Source of the DNA: Salipiger profundus
GTDB lineage: Bacteria; Pseudomonadota; Alphaproteobacteria; Rhodobacterales; Rhodobacteraceae
Reading direction: 5' to 3'
NCBI RefSeq assembly: GCF_001969385.1
Contig: NZ_CP014798.1
Location: 62,001-126,000, forward strand
DNA: 64,000 nt
Shown here: positions 1 to 11,163 of the stretch, one piece after another
How positions within the stretch are numbered: the first letter of the stretch is position 1
How the letters are laid out: each line of letters opens with the position of its first letter
Notes under the pieces: model-generated
Seen by the model: the letters and a program-made list of their open reading frames with translations, nothing else
Told to the model about the DNA's origin: nothing
Databases searched by the model: none
Translations under genes and position numbers: made by a program

Positions 1-2
1 TC

Positions 3-2377
<2,375 letters not shown>

Positions 2378-2526
2378 TCTGACGGCCGCAAACCGGCACC
2401 GTCAAAAAACGTCACCGTCATCCACCTGCGATGTCGCCCAGCACTCAACTGCGATGTCGCGCCACAACCGACTACGAAGCCGGGTTCCGTGGTCAACTTA
2501 CGTGCAGCGGATAAGGAGGAAAGGAC

Positions 2527-3291
2527 ATGCCCCGCGACACAGACAGTAAATCCGCGCAGCTTTATCGCATGGTCATGCCGGGCCATGTCTGCCCCTACGG
2601 TCTGAAATCGAAAGACCTGCTGGAGCGGCAAGGCTTCGAGGTGGAAGACCATCCGCTTGACACCCGTGAAGACACCGATGCTTTCATGGAGAAGCACGGG
2701 GTCGAGACGACGCCGCAGACTTTCATCGGGGACGAACGGATCGGCGGTTACGACGATCTCAGGGTGTTTTTCGACATTGACCCACCCGAGGAAGAGCAAA
2801 GCGACACGACCTACCAGCCGGTCATCGCGATCTTTTCCGTTGCCGCGCTGTTGGCATTGGGCCTGTCTTGGCACCAGTACGGGTCGGTCCTTACCTTGCG
2901 GGGGTTCGAATGGTTCATTTCGCTGTCCATGACCATTCTCGCGATCCAGAAATTGCAGGATGTCGAAGGGTTTTCGACGATGTTCCTCAACTACGATCTG
3001 CTGGCGCGCAAATGGGTGCGATACGGCAAGGTCTACCCGTTCGGCGAAGCGTTGGCAGGTGTCCTGATGACTGCCGGCGCGCTGCTGTGGCTCTCGGCGC
3101 CTGTCGCCCTGTTTATCGGCACGGTCGGCGCTGTCAGCGTGTTCAAGGCTGTTTATATCGACAAGAGAGAGCTGAAATGCGCCTGCGTCGGCGGTGACAG
3201 TTCCGTCCCGCTGGGGTTCATTTCGCTGACGGAAAACCTGATGATGATCTTCATGGGTATCTGGATGCCGGTCCGCGCGATCTGGTTCTGA
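2527..3291 (+). CDS. Glutaredoxin-MauE-like membrane fusion protein
   Basis: A 254-residue protein with two parts. Residues 10-85 resemble glutaredoxin: a CPYG active site (second Cys replaced by Gly), a TTPQ cis-proline segment and a GG turn. Residues 98-250 form about four membrane helices like MauE/DoxX-type thiol-redox membrane proteins, with a CACVGG motif near residue 218. A strong ribosome site (AAGGAGGAAAGG) precedes the ATG. Its position beside cueR-copA suggests a role in thiol or metal redox at the membrane, which is inference. The gene begins just right of the IS21 end, so its original promoter may have been lost. Confidence 0.75.
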   Translation: MPRDTDSKSAQLYRMVMPGHVCPYGLKSKDLLERQGFEVEDHPLDTREDTDAFMEKHGVETTPQTFIGDERIGGYDDLRVFFDIDPPEEEQSDTTYQPVIAIFSVAALLALGLSWHQYGSVLTLRGFEWFISLSMTILAIQKLQDVEGFSTMFLNYDLLARKWVRYGKVYPFGEALAGVLMTAGALLWLSAPVALFIGTVGAVSVFKAVYIDKRELKCACVGGDSSVPLGFISLTENLMMIFMGIWMPVRAIWF

Positions 3292-3312
3292 GGTACAGCC
3301 CCTTCTTGCCTG

Positions 3313-3711
3313 TCACTTGGCCAACCGCTCCGGCGACAGATCCTCGATGATGGGGCAGTCGGGCCGGTGATCCCCGGCACATTTTTCCACCAGTTCGGCG
3401 AGCGTCGCGCGCATGGATTGCAGTTTCGCGATCTTTTCCTCGATCTGGCGCAGATGGTCTTCCGCAACCGCCTTCACTTGCATGCTTTCGCGGTTTTCAT
3501 CCTCGTAGAGCGACAGGAGCGTCCTGCAATCTTCGATGGTGAACCCCAAGGCCCGTGCGCGACCCAGAAACGCCAGCTTGTGAATGTGGCTCTCGGTGAA
3601 CGCGCGGTAGCCGTTCTCGCTACGGTTCGGGCGGATCAGCCCGATGTCCTCGTAGTAGCGGATTGTTTTTGGGGGCACACCCGATTGTCGGGCAACGTCT
3701 CCGATGTTCAT
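3313..3711 (-). CDS. cueR: MerR-family copper-responsive regulator CueR
   Basis: A 132-residue MerR-family activator expected to sense Cu(I)/Ag(I) and remodel promoters with 19-bp spacers. The N-terminal winged helix begins MNIGDVARQSGVPPKTIRYY, followed by the long dimerisation helix and a metal-binding end with Cys in KCAGDHRPDCPI (about residues 112-120), matching the two-cysteine loop of CueR. It lies 12 bp downstream of copA on the same strand, so it is likely cotranscribed and autoregulated from the copA promoter. CueR-like operators occur at copA, copZ and near 23.1 kb. HmrR is an alternative name for the same type in alphaproteobacteria. Confidence 0.9.
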   Translation of the reverse strand: MNIGDVARQSGVPPKTIRYYEDIGLIRPNRSENGYRAFTESHIHKLAFLGRARALGFTIEDCRTLLSLYEDENRESMQVKAVAEDHLRQIEEKIAKLQSMRATLAELVEKCAGDHRPDCPIIEDLSPERLAK

Positions 3712-3723
3712 GTCGAACCTCCG

Positions 3724-6234
3724 TTATTCTGCTGGAGCAGGAGTGGCGGCTGCCAGCTCTGCCGGGATTGCGCGCTGCTCGTCCATCGCAGGCGCGATGC
3801 GCCGCAGCCGCAGGGCATTGGTCAGGACAAACACCGAGGACAACGCCATCGCACCCGCCGCAAGGATTGGTGACAGGAGCAACCCAAAGGCGGGATAAAG
3901 CACCCCGGCAGCGACCGGAATAAGTGCCACGTTGTAGGCAAAGGCCCAGAACAGGTTCTGCCGGATGTTGCGCATGGTCCGCCGCGATACTTCGAAGGCG
4001 TTCACCACGCCGCGCAAATCGCCCGACATCAGGACGACATCCGCAGATTCGATGGCCACATCGGTGCCGGTTCCAATGGCGATGCCCACATCGGCATGCG
4101 CCAGCGCCGGGGCGTCGTTGATCCCGTCGCCGACAAAGGCGATGCGCTTGTTCCCTTGGCGCAAACTGTCGAGCGCCGCAACCTTGCCGTCCGGCAGGAC
4201 GCCGGCGATGACGTGGTCGATACCGGTTTCGCGGGCGATGGCTTCGGCGGTTTCGCGTTTGTCGCCGGTGATCATCGCAACCGCAAGACCCTTTTCGTGC
4301 AGCGCTGCGATGGCTGCGCGGCTTGCCGGTTTGACCGGATCGGCCACGCCGATCACGGCGGCGACACGCCCATCTATGGCAGCGTAAAGCGCCGTGCGAC
4401 CCTTGCTTGCGATCTTCGTTTCCTCTGGAGCCAATGCCGAGACGTCAATGCCTTCGCGCGCCATGTAGCGGTCGGCCCCAACCAACACCTCCACGTCTTC
4501 GACCACGGCGCGCACGCCGTAACCTGTGACCGATTGAAAGCCTTCGGCCGCCACAAGAGGTGCGCCCTCGGCCCGCGCGGCCCGCACGATGGCGTCCGCG
4601 ACAGGATGCTCGGAGAGCGACTCCACGGCAGCGATCTTCGAGAGCGTTGTTGGGCGATCGAACCCTTCCGCCAGCACAAGGTCAGTCAGTGCGGGTCGCC
4701 CCTCGGTCACCGTGCCTGTTTTGTCGAGGGCGACCACATCAACGGAATCAAGTTGCTGCAAGGCGTCACCTTTACGGAACAGGACACCCATTTCCGCAGC
4801 ACGTCCCGTCCCGACCATGATCGAGGTCGGCGTCGCAAGCCCCATCGCGCAGGGGCACGCGATGATGAGCACCGACACACCGGCGACCAGCGCCATCGTC
4901 AGGGCCGGATCAGGCCCGAAAAACAGCCAGACCAGCACGGTCGCCGCCGCGATCGCCATCACGGCAGGCACGAACCACAAGGTGATCCGGTCGACCAATC
5001 CCTGGATCGGCAGTTTGGCGCCCTGGGCCTCTTCGACCATGCGAATAATCTGCGCCAGGGTCGTGTCGGCGCCGACCCGCGTGGCGAGGAACTGTAGGCT
5101 TCCGGCGCCGTTGACCGTCCCGCCGGTCACCGTATCTCCGGCACCTTTTTCAGCGGGGATCGGCTCGCCTGTCAGCATGCTTTCGTCGACGCGGCTGGTC
5201 CCCTCGATGACCTCGCCATCGACCGCGATGCGTTCACCAGGGCGCACGATGACGATGTCACCCTGAACCAGCGCATCGATCTCGATCTCGACGCTTTCTC
5301 CGTCCCGCATCACGCGTGCAGTCCGCGCCTGAAGCCCTAATAGCTTCTGGATGGCCGCGCCCGTTCTCCCCTTGGCGCGCGCTTCAAGAAACCGCCCCAG
5401 AAGGATCAGAACGACGATGACCGCTGCCGCCTCGAAATAGACGGTGCGCAGCGTGTCAGGCAGGACCGACGGTACGAATGTCGCAACCACGGAATAAAGG
5501 TAAGCCGCCCCGGTGCCGACCGCGACGAGGCTGTTCATGTCGGGGGCACCCCGGAACAAGGCCGGGAAACCCTTGGTGTAAAACGTCCGGCCCGGGCCGA
5601 AGAGAACGATTGTCGTCAGCACGAACTGAAGAAGCCAACTCGTCTGCTGGCCAATCGTGGTCTCGATCAGCATATGAACGGCCGGAATGACGTGGCCACC
5701 CATTTCGATCAGGAAGACCGGCAAGGCGAGGATGGCCGCAAAGGTGACCCGTTTGGCAAGCGCCTGAGCCTCTTCCTCCTTGCGCGCAACTCTGTCGTCA
5801 CCGGCCTGGGCCGTTGCCACGGTTGCTGGATACCCTGCCGCGCCGCTTGATTCGATCAGATCGGATGTCGTGACAAGACCTTCGACGTAAATGACCGTCG
5901 CCGTCTCTGAGGCGAGGTTGACGTTCACCTCGACCACCCCGGGCACCGCGGCAAGCGCCTTATCGACCCGCCCGACGCAAGAGGCACAGGACATCGCTGC
6001 AATCGTGAGTTCGGCCCTGGCCTTCCGCGCGGGGTAGCCCAGCTCGCGAAGGGATTCGATGATGTCGGGAATGCGCTTGAGCGCGTCCACGCTCATGCGA
6101 GCAGTTTCCGAGGCAAGGTTCACCGACACATCCTCTACGCCGTCGATTGCATTCAATGCGCGATCGACCCTGCCAACGCAGGACGCGCATGACATGCCTT
6201 CGATCGGCAGGCTGATCTGTTTGGGTTCGGGCAT
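3724..6234 (-). CDS. copA: Cu(I)-exporting P1B-1 ATPase CopA
   Basis: An 836-residue copper-exporting P-type ATPase moving Cu(I) from cytoplasm to periplasm. Two N-terminal heavy-metal domains carry GMSCASC (Cys16/Cys19) and AMSCASC near residue 85. The membrane metal site is CPC in [12 protein letters not shown], the phosphorylation motif DKTGT and the hinge [10 protein letters not shown] are intact, and the SEHPVA motif marks the nucleotide domain. An upstream in-frame ATG exists at 6255, only about 3 nt after the predicted transcript start; I chose 6234 because AGGTG stands 5 nt before it. The promoter is a CueR-type element at 6265-6295. Confidence 0.95.
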   Translation of the reverse strand: MPEPKQISLPIEGMSCASCVGRVDRALNAIDGVEDVSVNLASETARMSVDALKRIPDIIESLRELGYPARKARAELTIAAMSCASCVGRVDKALAAVPGVVEVNVNLASETATVIYVEGLVTTSDLIESSGAAGYPATVATAQAGDDRVARKEEEAQALAKRVTFAAILALPVFLIEMGGHVIPAVHMLIETTIGQQTSWLLQFVLTTIVLFGPGRTFYTKGFPALFRGAPDMNSLVAVGTGAAYLYSVVATFVPSVLPDTLRTVYFEAAAVIVVLILLGRFLEARAKGRTGAAIQKLLGLQARTARVMRDGESVEIEIDALVQGDIVIVRPGERIAVDGEVIEGTSRVDESMLTGEPIPAEKGAGDTVTGGTVNGAGSLQFLATRVGADTTLAQIIRMVEEAQGAKLPIQGLVDRITLWFVPAVMAIAAATVLVWLFFGPDPALTMALVAGVSVLIIACPCAMGLATPTSIMVGTGRAAEMGVLFRKGDALQQLDSVDVVALDKTGTVTEGRPALTDLVLAEGFDRPTTLSKIAAVESLSEHPVADAIVRAARAEGAPLVAAEGFQSVTGYGVRAVVEDVEVLVGADRYMAREGIDVSALAPEETKIASKGRTALYAAIDGRVAAVIGVADPVKPASRAAIAALHEKGLAVAMITGDKRETAEAIARETGIDHVIAGVLPDGKVAALDSLRQGNKRIAFVGDGINDAPALAHADVGIAIGTGTDVAIESADVVLMSGDLRGVVNAFEVSRRTMRNIRQNLFWAFAYNVALIPVAAGVLYPAFGLLLSPILAAGAMALSSVFVLTNALRLRRIAPAMDEQRAIPAELAAATPAPAE

Positions 6235-6264
6235 ATGTGTCACCTGTTTTTCCATTCGAAGTGG

Positions 6265-6295
6265 AATATGAGGCTTCCAGTTACTGGAGGGTCAA
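6265..6295 (-). promoter_or_regulatory. CueR-type promoter of copA (19-bp spacer)
   Basis: Read on the minus strand: -35 TTGACC (6290-6295), a 19-bp spacer, then -10 CATATT (6265-6270). The spacer carries the dyad TCCAGTAACTGGA. A long spacer with such a dyad is the hallmark of promoters activated by MerR-family metal sensors, and the sequence matches known CueR sites. Predicted transcription start is near 6258. Confidence 0.88.
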
Positions 6296-6323
6296 TGGGA
6301 GGGCGCCAAATAAATTTCTTCAC

Positions 6324-6354
6324 TTGACCTTCCAGCGGGGGGAAGCCCCATGTC
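6324..6354 (+). promoter_or_regulatory. CueR-type promoter of copZ-like gene
   Basis: TTGACC at 6324-6329, a 19-bp spacer, then CATGTC at 6349-6354. The spacer holds the imperfect dyad CTTCCAGCGGGGGGAAG. It faces away from the copA promoter, the two -35 boxes being 28 bp apart, so copA and the chaperone gene share a divergent control region. Confidence 0.8.
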
Positions 6355-6386
6355 ACCGATAGAAATCAGATCAAGGAGTGGTTCCG

Positions 6387-6587
6387 ATGAAGTTCAGCGT
6401 TCCGGACATGAGCTGTGGGCATTGCACCGCAGCAATCGAAAGCGCGGTGAAGAGCGCAGATCCGAATGCAGGCGTAGAATGTGACCTTTCTGCCCGACAG
6501 GTGCATGTCGACAGCGTGTTACCAGCCGATCAGGTCCAAGCGATCATTCGGGATGCGGGCTACAACGTGGAACCTGCGGCCGCTTGA
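6387..6587 (+). CDS. copZ: CopZ-like copper chaperone (HMA domain)
   Basis: A 66-residue single heavy-metal-associated domain. The metal site is MSCGHC near residues 8-13, followed by the usual beta-alpha-beta pattern ending GYNVEPAAA. It would carry Cu(I) in the cytoplasm to CopA. The ATG at 6387 has AAGGAG 8 nt upstream, which decides the start over the in-frame GTG at 6378. It is divergent from copA under its own CueR-like promoter and ends in a hairpin shared with the opposite operon. A general HMA metallochaperone for another soft metal is possible but context favours copper. Confidence 0.85.
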   Translation: MKFSVPDMSCGHCTAAIESAVKSADPNAGVECDLSARQVHVDSVLPADQVQAIIRDAGYNVEPAAA

Positions 6588-6591
6588 TGCA

Positions 6592-6623
6592 GTGCCTGGA
6601 CCACCCAAGGGTGGTCCGGGCAC
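6592..6623. terminator. Bidirectional hairpin between convergent copZ and dsbA-like genes
   Basis: Long inverted repeat, left arm at 6592-6606 (GTGCCTGGACCACCC), three-base loop, right arm at 6610-6623. It sits exactly between two convergent stop codons. U-tracts are weak, so the terminator role is inferred from position and stem strength. Confidence 0.6.
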
Positions 6624-6629
6624 AGAATT

Positions 6630-7361
6630 TCAGTCTTCGACTTTGCGGGCTTCCTCGACCAAGTCGGCAAGCTGCGCCTTTTCGACGAAGCCCGGGACCA
6701 GCGCATCCCCGATCACGAAAGACGGCGTGCCGTTAAAGCCCAGAGCTTGGGTCAGTTGCATGGAGGTCGCAATGTGCTCTTCGACCTCGGGGGCCTCCAT
6801 GTCCTTGCGCAACTGCGCGATATCCAGGCCGATCTCCTCGGCCACGCGCAGCACGGAGGCCTCTTCCGCGCGGCCTTCCAGCCCCATCATTGCCCAGTGA
6901 AACTCTTCGTATTTGTCCTGCTTGCGCGCTGCCAAGGCCGCTTTCGCGGCAAACACCGATCCGTCTCCGAGAATGGGCCATTCACGATAGACGAGGCGAA
7001 TGTTGGGATCGTCTTCGATCAAAGCCCGCACCTCGGGTTTGACCCGCCGACAATAGGGACAGTTGTAGTCGAAAAATTCCACAACAGTGACGTCCCCTTC
7101 CAGGTTGCCGAGAACCGGCGCATTCGGATCGTTCTCGATCAGATCGCGCTGGTCATTCAGAACTTGGGCCTGACTGAGCTCCTGCGCTTGCGCCTGCCTT
7201 TGTTCGAGGATCGCCACGGCCTCCATGACAATCTCCGGGTTCTCGCGGATTGCCTCGAGCACAAGTTCCTTGACCCGGGACTCTGACAGTTCGTCCGCGA
7301 GTGCCGGTATCGGAAGCAAGGCAGCTATCGCGACCGTCGTGAAGGCTTGTCTGAAACGCAT
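6630..7361 (-). CDS. DsbA/ScsC-like periplasmic thiol oxidoreductase
   Basis: A 243-residue exported thioredoxin-fold protein. A Sec signal (about residues 1-22, ending PALA) is followed by a helical N-terminal segment rich in Glu and Gln (residues 25-75) as in oligomerising ScsC/DsbG-type proteins, then the CPYC active site in YNCPYCRRVKPEV near residue 97 and the cis-Pro segment GTPSFVIG. Suppressor-of-copper-sensitivity proteins of this type protect or repair periplasmic thiols under copper stress, a family-based inference. It is the last gene of the leftward operon, starting 1 nt after the stop of the preceding cytochrome gene. Its likely redox partner is the DsbD/ScsB-like protein at 12952-15081. 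Confidence 0.85.
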   Translation of the reverse strand: MRFRQAFTTVAIAALLPIPALADELSESRVKELVLEAIRENPEIVMEAVAILEQRQAQAQELSQAQVLNDQRDLIENDPNAPVLGNLEGDVTVVEFFDYNCPYCRRVKPEVRALIEDDPNIRLVYREWPILGDGSVFAAKAALAARKQDKYEEFHWAMMGLEGRAEEASVLRVAEEIGLDIAQLRKDMEAPEVEEHIATSMQLTQALGFNGTPSFVIGDALVPGFVEKAQLADLVEEARKVED

Positions 7362-7362
7362 T

Positions 7363-7845
7363 TTAGTTCTCTCCCCGTTGTTCGTCGGCTTCTGTCCGCG
7401 CGGCCTGGACTTCGCGGATGCGGTCTGGCCAGGTGGACCGGATGAAGGCCAGGATGTTGTGAATTTGCTGGTCGGTCAGCACGTCTGCGAAACCGGGCAT
7501 GCCACTGTCGAATTCGACGCCCTGACGCGCCAGAAGCGCCGCACCCCCCAGTTTTGTGTAATCGAAGAGCAGGCTGTCAGGATGATGCCAGGTGTGACCC
7601 GTCTCATCATGTGGTGGTGCTGGCAGGCGCCCATCCGCGCCGGGCGTTCGCCATTCCGGCTGGCCTTCCAGACCCGCGCCATGACAAGACGCACAGTTTT
7701 CTGCGTAGAGCAACGCGCCTTCTTCGATGTCGTAGCTCTCCGCCCTGGACGCGCTGCCGACATCCGAGGATGCACTGGTCGAGAGCCAATACGTGAAGGC
7801 GGCTGCTGCGACAGTGATCGGAAGGGACCAAACGAGATATCTCAT
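7363..7845 (-). CDS. Membrane-anchored mono-heme cytochrome c
   Basis: A 160-residue class I cytochrome c. An N-terminal hydrophobic anchor (residues 4-22) precedes one heme site CASCH near residue 53, and a likely axial Met lies in DSGMPGFADVLTD. The start overlaps the multicopper-oxidase stop codon in an ATGA arrangement; a longer frame reaching back to 7911 lies inside the oxidase gene and is not needed. Direct coupling to the oxidase suggests that this cytochrome exchanges electrons with it, which is inference. It would depend on Ccm maturation, and ccm genes are on the same island. Confidence 0.85.
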   Translation of the reverse strand: MRYLVWSLPITVAAAAFTYWLSTSASSDVGSASRAESYDIEEGALLYAENCASCHGAGLEGQPEWRTPGADGRLPAPPHDETGHTWHHPDSLLFDYTKLGGAALLARQGVEFDSGMPGFADVLTDQQIHNILAFIRSTWPDRIREVQAARTEADEQRGEN

Positions 7846-9236
7846 GTGACCCGTATCCAGGTTGTCATGCCAGATGCGGCGTGGCTGAGCATGTGGCAAT
7901 GGAACAGCCACTTGCCGGGATTGTCTGCCGTAAAGGCGATCTCCCGGGACTCGTTGCCGGCCAACAGGATCGTGTCCCGCATCGGCCCGAACGCGCCGTC
8001 GGGGCGCAGCTCGCGGAAATGCATCCCGTGCAGGTGCATCGCATGTGGGAAAACGGTCTGGTTCTCGATCTTCAGGCGCACCGGCTCGTTCAGGGATAGA
8101 TCGGCCAGTGGCGTGTAGGTCATTTCGGCGACATCATTCAGGGCCCAGAATTTGCCCGCTTGGGCAAGCTGACGGAATCCAAGACGTTCCCCGCCAAGCA
8201 ATGCGGACTGCATTCGCCCCATTGCCCCGCCGGACATGACCAGTCGCAAATCACGCGCATCGGCAAGGTCCGGGGCGTGTGCCGCGGGGTTCGGCGGCAA
8301 CGGCAGTGGCTTGCCTCTTGGTACTGAACTGGCTGTGCCGTTGACCAGAAAACTCACCAACGGGGTCAGTTGATCATCATCGCCGATGCGAAGCAATTGG
8401 GCGGTGCCGCCTTCGTCTTCGGTCACATCCACAATTAAGTCGACGCGCTGTGCCGGGCCGAGGATCAACTCGCCGTCAACCGACTGGGGTTGGCCGGTTG
8501 GCATTCCATCCACGGCCACCGTCCAGCCACTGAATCCAGAGAGCCTCAGCGGGAAAATTCGAGCGCTTGCTGCGTTGATGATCCGCAAGCGAATGCGCTC
8601 GTTGCGCTGCGCGGGCAAGGTCAGGTCATAGCGCCCGTTGGTCGTGATAAAGTTGCCGGTACGTCCACCGTGGCTCATCATCATGGGCTGTTCGAAATTG
8701 TCGAACAGCTGCCCGCTCTCAGGGTCGAGCAACCAGTCCTCCAGAACGATGACTTCCTCGCGGTCGATGTCCGGTCCATCGACCTCTTCGACGATCAAGG
8801 CACCGCGCAGACCACGCGCGACTTGCTCGTATGAGCGATTATGCGCGTGATACCAATAGGTGCCCGCGTCCGGTACGACGAAGTCGTAGTCAAAGGTTCC
8901 ACCCGGCGCTACGGCCTCTTGGGTCAGCCCTGAAACGCCATCCATCGCGTTGTCGATCCGGATTCCGTGCCAGTGAACCGAACTGGGATCGGGTACCTCG
9001 TTGCGAAACCTGCGACGCACCCGATCGCCTTGTGTGACCCTGATTTCCGGGGCCGGAACGAGGCCGTCATAGCCCCAGATCTCTGTTTCCGGGTAGGTGT
9101 CCGGAAGAAGCTGTCGACGTGCAACCTTGGCAATCAGGTCCTCGAACGGGGTCGCGGCAAAAGCCGACTGCGGGATGGCCGCCGCGCAGGCCGCCAGTGT
9201 TGCATGGCGCAAGAAATCCCGACGTGTTTGTCTCAT
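7842..9236 (-). CDS. Tat-exported multicopper oxidase (CueO/CopA type)
   Basis: A 464-residue three-domain multicopper oxidase. The leader contains a Tat motif RRDFLR and ends near AFA (about residue 28). All four copper-site segments are present: HWHG, YHAH, HAMHLHGMHF and HCHMLSHAASGM, so type 1, 2 and 3 sites look complete. There is no Met-rich insertion as in enteric CueO. The known role of the family in copper loci is oxidation of Cu(I) to Cu(II) in the periplasm. Its position in one operon with four c-type cytochromes is unusual, since CueO-type enzymes normally reduce oxygen without a cytochrome partner. Confidence 0.9.
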   Translation of the reverse strand: MRQTRRDFLRHATLAACAAAIPQSAFAATPFEDLIAKVARRQLLPDTYPETEIWGYDGLVPAPEIRVTQGDRVRRRFRNEVPDPSSVHWHGIRIDNAMDGVSGLTQEAVAPGGTFDYDFVVPDAGTYWYHAHNRSYEQVARGLRGALIVEEVDGPDIDREEVIVLEDWLLDPESGQLFDNFEQPMMMSHGGRTGNFITTNGRYDLTLPAQRNERIRLRIINAASARIFPLRLSGFSGWTVAVDGMPTGQPQSVDGELILGPAQRVDLIVDVTEDEGGTAQLLRIGDDDQLTPLVSFLVNGTASSVPRGKPLPLPPNPAAHAPDLADARDLRLVMSGGAMGRMQSALLGGERLGFRQLAQAGKFWALNDVAEMTYTPLADLSLNEPVRLKIENQTVFPHAMHLHGMHFRELRPDGAFGPMRDTILLAGNESREIAFTADNPGKWLFHCHMLSHAASGMTTWIRVT

Positions 9237-9279
9237 TTCGATCCTCGAGAAAGCGGGGGCGTGTTGCCCCCGCGTGGTG

Positions 9280-10197
9280 TTAGTTCGACGCGGGGTTCTC
9301 CGCCTCGACCGTGTCCTTGTTCAGCAGGAAAAGCGCCATCGCTTCGCGATCGGCAGGTGTCAGAAACCGAGTTCCCTCGCGAACCACTTCCGCCATGCTG
9401 CCGCCGAAAGCATCGCCCGAAGGGGTGATGCCGGTCTGGAGCGCATAAGCGAGGTTTGAAACCGTCCAGTCATTTTTGACCAGGTCTTTTGGCCGTATCG
9501 CGGGGGCCTTGCTGCCACCGGGAAGCTGGGCGTTGCCTGCAAAGGAAGCACCGATATCGCGGCCTCCCGCAAGATTGCGCGGCGTATGGCAGGCTCCGCA
9601 ATGTGCCGCACCGCGCACCAATTCCCGTCCTCGATTCCATGCGTCGCTTCGCCCTTCAATCGGTTCGGTATCCGGATCGTAGAAGAACGCCGCTCGCCAG
9701 AGCTTCAGCCCCCATCGTTGGTCGAATGGGAAGCTGACATCATTTTCTGGTGCAGGCTCGTCCACGGGCGGCACGGTTTGAAACGCCGCCCAGAGGTCAG
9801 CGATATCCTGATCAGAAAAATCCGCATAGAAGGTGTACGGGAAAGACGGATAGTACGGCGTTCCATCGGGGCCGATGCCTTGCCGCACGGCTTTTGCGAA
9901 CTGTTCTGCCGTCCATTCGCCCATGCCATGTTCCGGGTCTGTCGTCAGGTTGGGCGGGTAGAACGTTCCGAACGGGGTTTCGAGCGGCGCCCCTCCGGCA
10001 AGTGGTGCGCCGCCCGCTTCAAAATTGGTATGACAGGCAATGCACCCACTGGCGCGCGCCAGATATGCGCCCCGGTCGACATTGCCCTCTATTGCAATCG
10101 GAGTCACTGCACTGCCGACAGGCCATGCAATCACGACGCCGAGGCTGGCCGCGCCGAGCACGGCGGCCCCGCTGACGAGTGTCAAGAACCGGCGCAT
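9280..10197 (-). CDS. Diheme cytochrome c
   Basis: A 305-residue exported protein with two class I cytochrome domains. An N-terminal signal or anchor (residues 1-28) is followed by heme sites CIACH near residue 52 and CGACH near residue 196. The architecture resembles the cytochrome subunits of membrane dehydrogenases such as alcohol dehydrogenase (FixP-like or ThiosulfateDH-like domains), but no dehydrogenase large subunit is nearby. It starts 2 bp after the stop of the cytochrome c'-like gene and precedes the multicopper oxidase. I infer a role in carrying electrons between oxidase and respiratory chain; direct evidence is absent. Confidence 0.82.
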   Translation of the reverse strand: MRRFLTLVSGAAVLGAASLGVVIAWPVGSAVTPIAIEGNVDRGAYLARASGCIACHTNFEAGGAPLAGGAPLETPFGTFYPPNLTTDPEHGMGEWTAEQFAKAVRQGIGPDGTPYYPSFPYTFYADFSDQDIADLWAAFQTVPPVDEPAPENDVSFPFDQRWGLKLWRAAFFYDPDTEPIEGRSDAWNRGRELVRGAAHCGACHTPRNLAGGRDIGASFAGNAQLPGGSKAPAIRPKDLVKNDWTVSNLAYALQTGITPSGDAFGGSMAEVVREGTRFLTPADREAMALFLLNKDTVEAENPASN

Positions 10198-10199
10198 GG

Positions 10200-10793
10200 T
10201 CAGTCTTCTTCCGCCCGGAAGCGTTCATGGCATGCGGAACAGACCTGGGTCGTCATCGCGAATGCTGCGTCGGCGGGCATTTCGGCAATGGCGGCCGCAT
10301 CCATCATGTCGCCTCGGCCCATCATCGTGCTCCCGCCCATCATGGTTGTATCGCCTCCCATCATTGACCCGCCGCCCATCATCGAGGCGCCATCCATGGA
10401 GGTATTGCCGCTCATGCCGCCCAATCCATTGTCGGCTGCGCGTTCCAGGCCCTCAGAGTATTCTTCCAGCTGACTTGCCAATGCCGCGAAGCGCTCCCAG
10501 TCGGTCCACACCTCGTCCTTGGCTTCCGAGGGCATGCCCCCTGTGCCCTCTGGGAACAGCTTTGTCATGCTCTCACCGGCGTGCTGCTGGAACAGGCGCG
10601 CGGCATCGCGCACTGTTTCTGCGTCATAGGCCGTTTCGCCCCGCATCATCGGGGCCACGGTCTTGACCGCCTTCCCCATTGCAAGCATGGCATCCATGCG
10701 CTCTTTCACGATGCCGGTGGCACCGCTATGCGCGAATGCCGTGACCGCAGTACCTGCAATCAACACTGCCGCTACGATAGTCGTCTTTTTCAT
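10200..10793 (-). CDS. Cytochrome c'-like protein with Met-rich insertion
   Basis: A 197-residue exported protein. A signal peptide ends near AFA (residue 21), followed by a four-helix cytochrome c' pattern with the C-terminal heme site CSACHERFR. Between the third and fourth helices (about residues 122-168) there is an insertion dense in Met and Gly, with four MMGG or MMGR units. Such Met clusters bind Cu(I) in known copper proteins, so a combined heme and copper function is suggested. Typical cytochrome c' proteins are near 150 residues and lack this segment. It is the fourth gene of the leftward operon. Confidence 0.8.
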   Translation of the reverse strand: MKKTTIVAAVLIAGTAVTAFAHSGATGIVKERMDAMLAMGKAVKTVAPMMRGETAYDAETVRDAARLFQQHAGESMTKLFPEGTGGMPSEAKDEVWTDWERFAALASQLEEYSEGLERAADNGLGGMSGNTSMDGASMMGGGSMMGGDTTMMGGSTMMGRGDMMDAAAIAEMPADAAFAMTTQVCSACHERFRAEED

Positions 10794-10836
10794 GTCTTCG
10801 ATCCTTCTTTGGGTCTGCTTTTCGAGCGATGTGAAA

Positions 10837-11163
10837 TCAGACCCACCGTCGGGGCGGTGGAGGATCGCTGATCGGGCGCAATTCGGTTCGTTGGATCGCG
10901 CCGTCTTGCATGACGGCTTTCAGAAAAGAAGGCTCGTACGCCATGTTCGGCTGAAGCAATAACGCTGCCGGGACAGAACAATCGAGGCCTGGATGGCAGT
11001 GGCCAGAGGCCTCGGTCGATGGCCCTGCGTCTTCGTGACCATGGTATTCCTGCCCCAACGACGTTTCACCATGATATACCGGCGCCTCTGGCACCCCGAG
11101 TACTACAAGGAAAAGGCCGAAAACGGCCGACAGAATCCATCGGTTCGTCTTCGACCAACGCAT
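10837..11163 (-). CDS. Small exported His/Cys-containing protein of unknown function
   Basis: A 108-residue protein not assigned to a family with certainty. An N-terminal membrane segment (residues 9-26) is followed by a His-rich stretch with YHGHEDAG and GHCHPGLDC, and the end is proline-rich (DPPPPRRWV). The layout recalls short periplasmic metal-locus proteins of the DUF2946 type, but similarity is weak. The start codon shares one base with the stop of the upstream cytochrome gene, so translation is coupled. A copper-related role is inferred from the operon only. Confidence 0.6.
   Translation of the reverse strand: MRWSKTNRWILSAVFGLFLVVLGVPEAPVYHGETSLGQEYHGHEDAGPSTEASGHCHPGLDCSVPAALLLQPNMAYEPSFLKAVMQDGAIQRTELRPISDPPPPRRWV

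Noticed and set aside
6378..6386. GTG start for the CopZ-like gene
   Set aside because: GTG 6378 lies within the AAGGAG ribosome site; ATG 6387 is correctly spaced.
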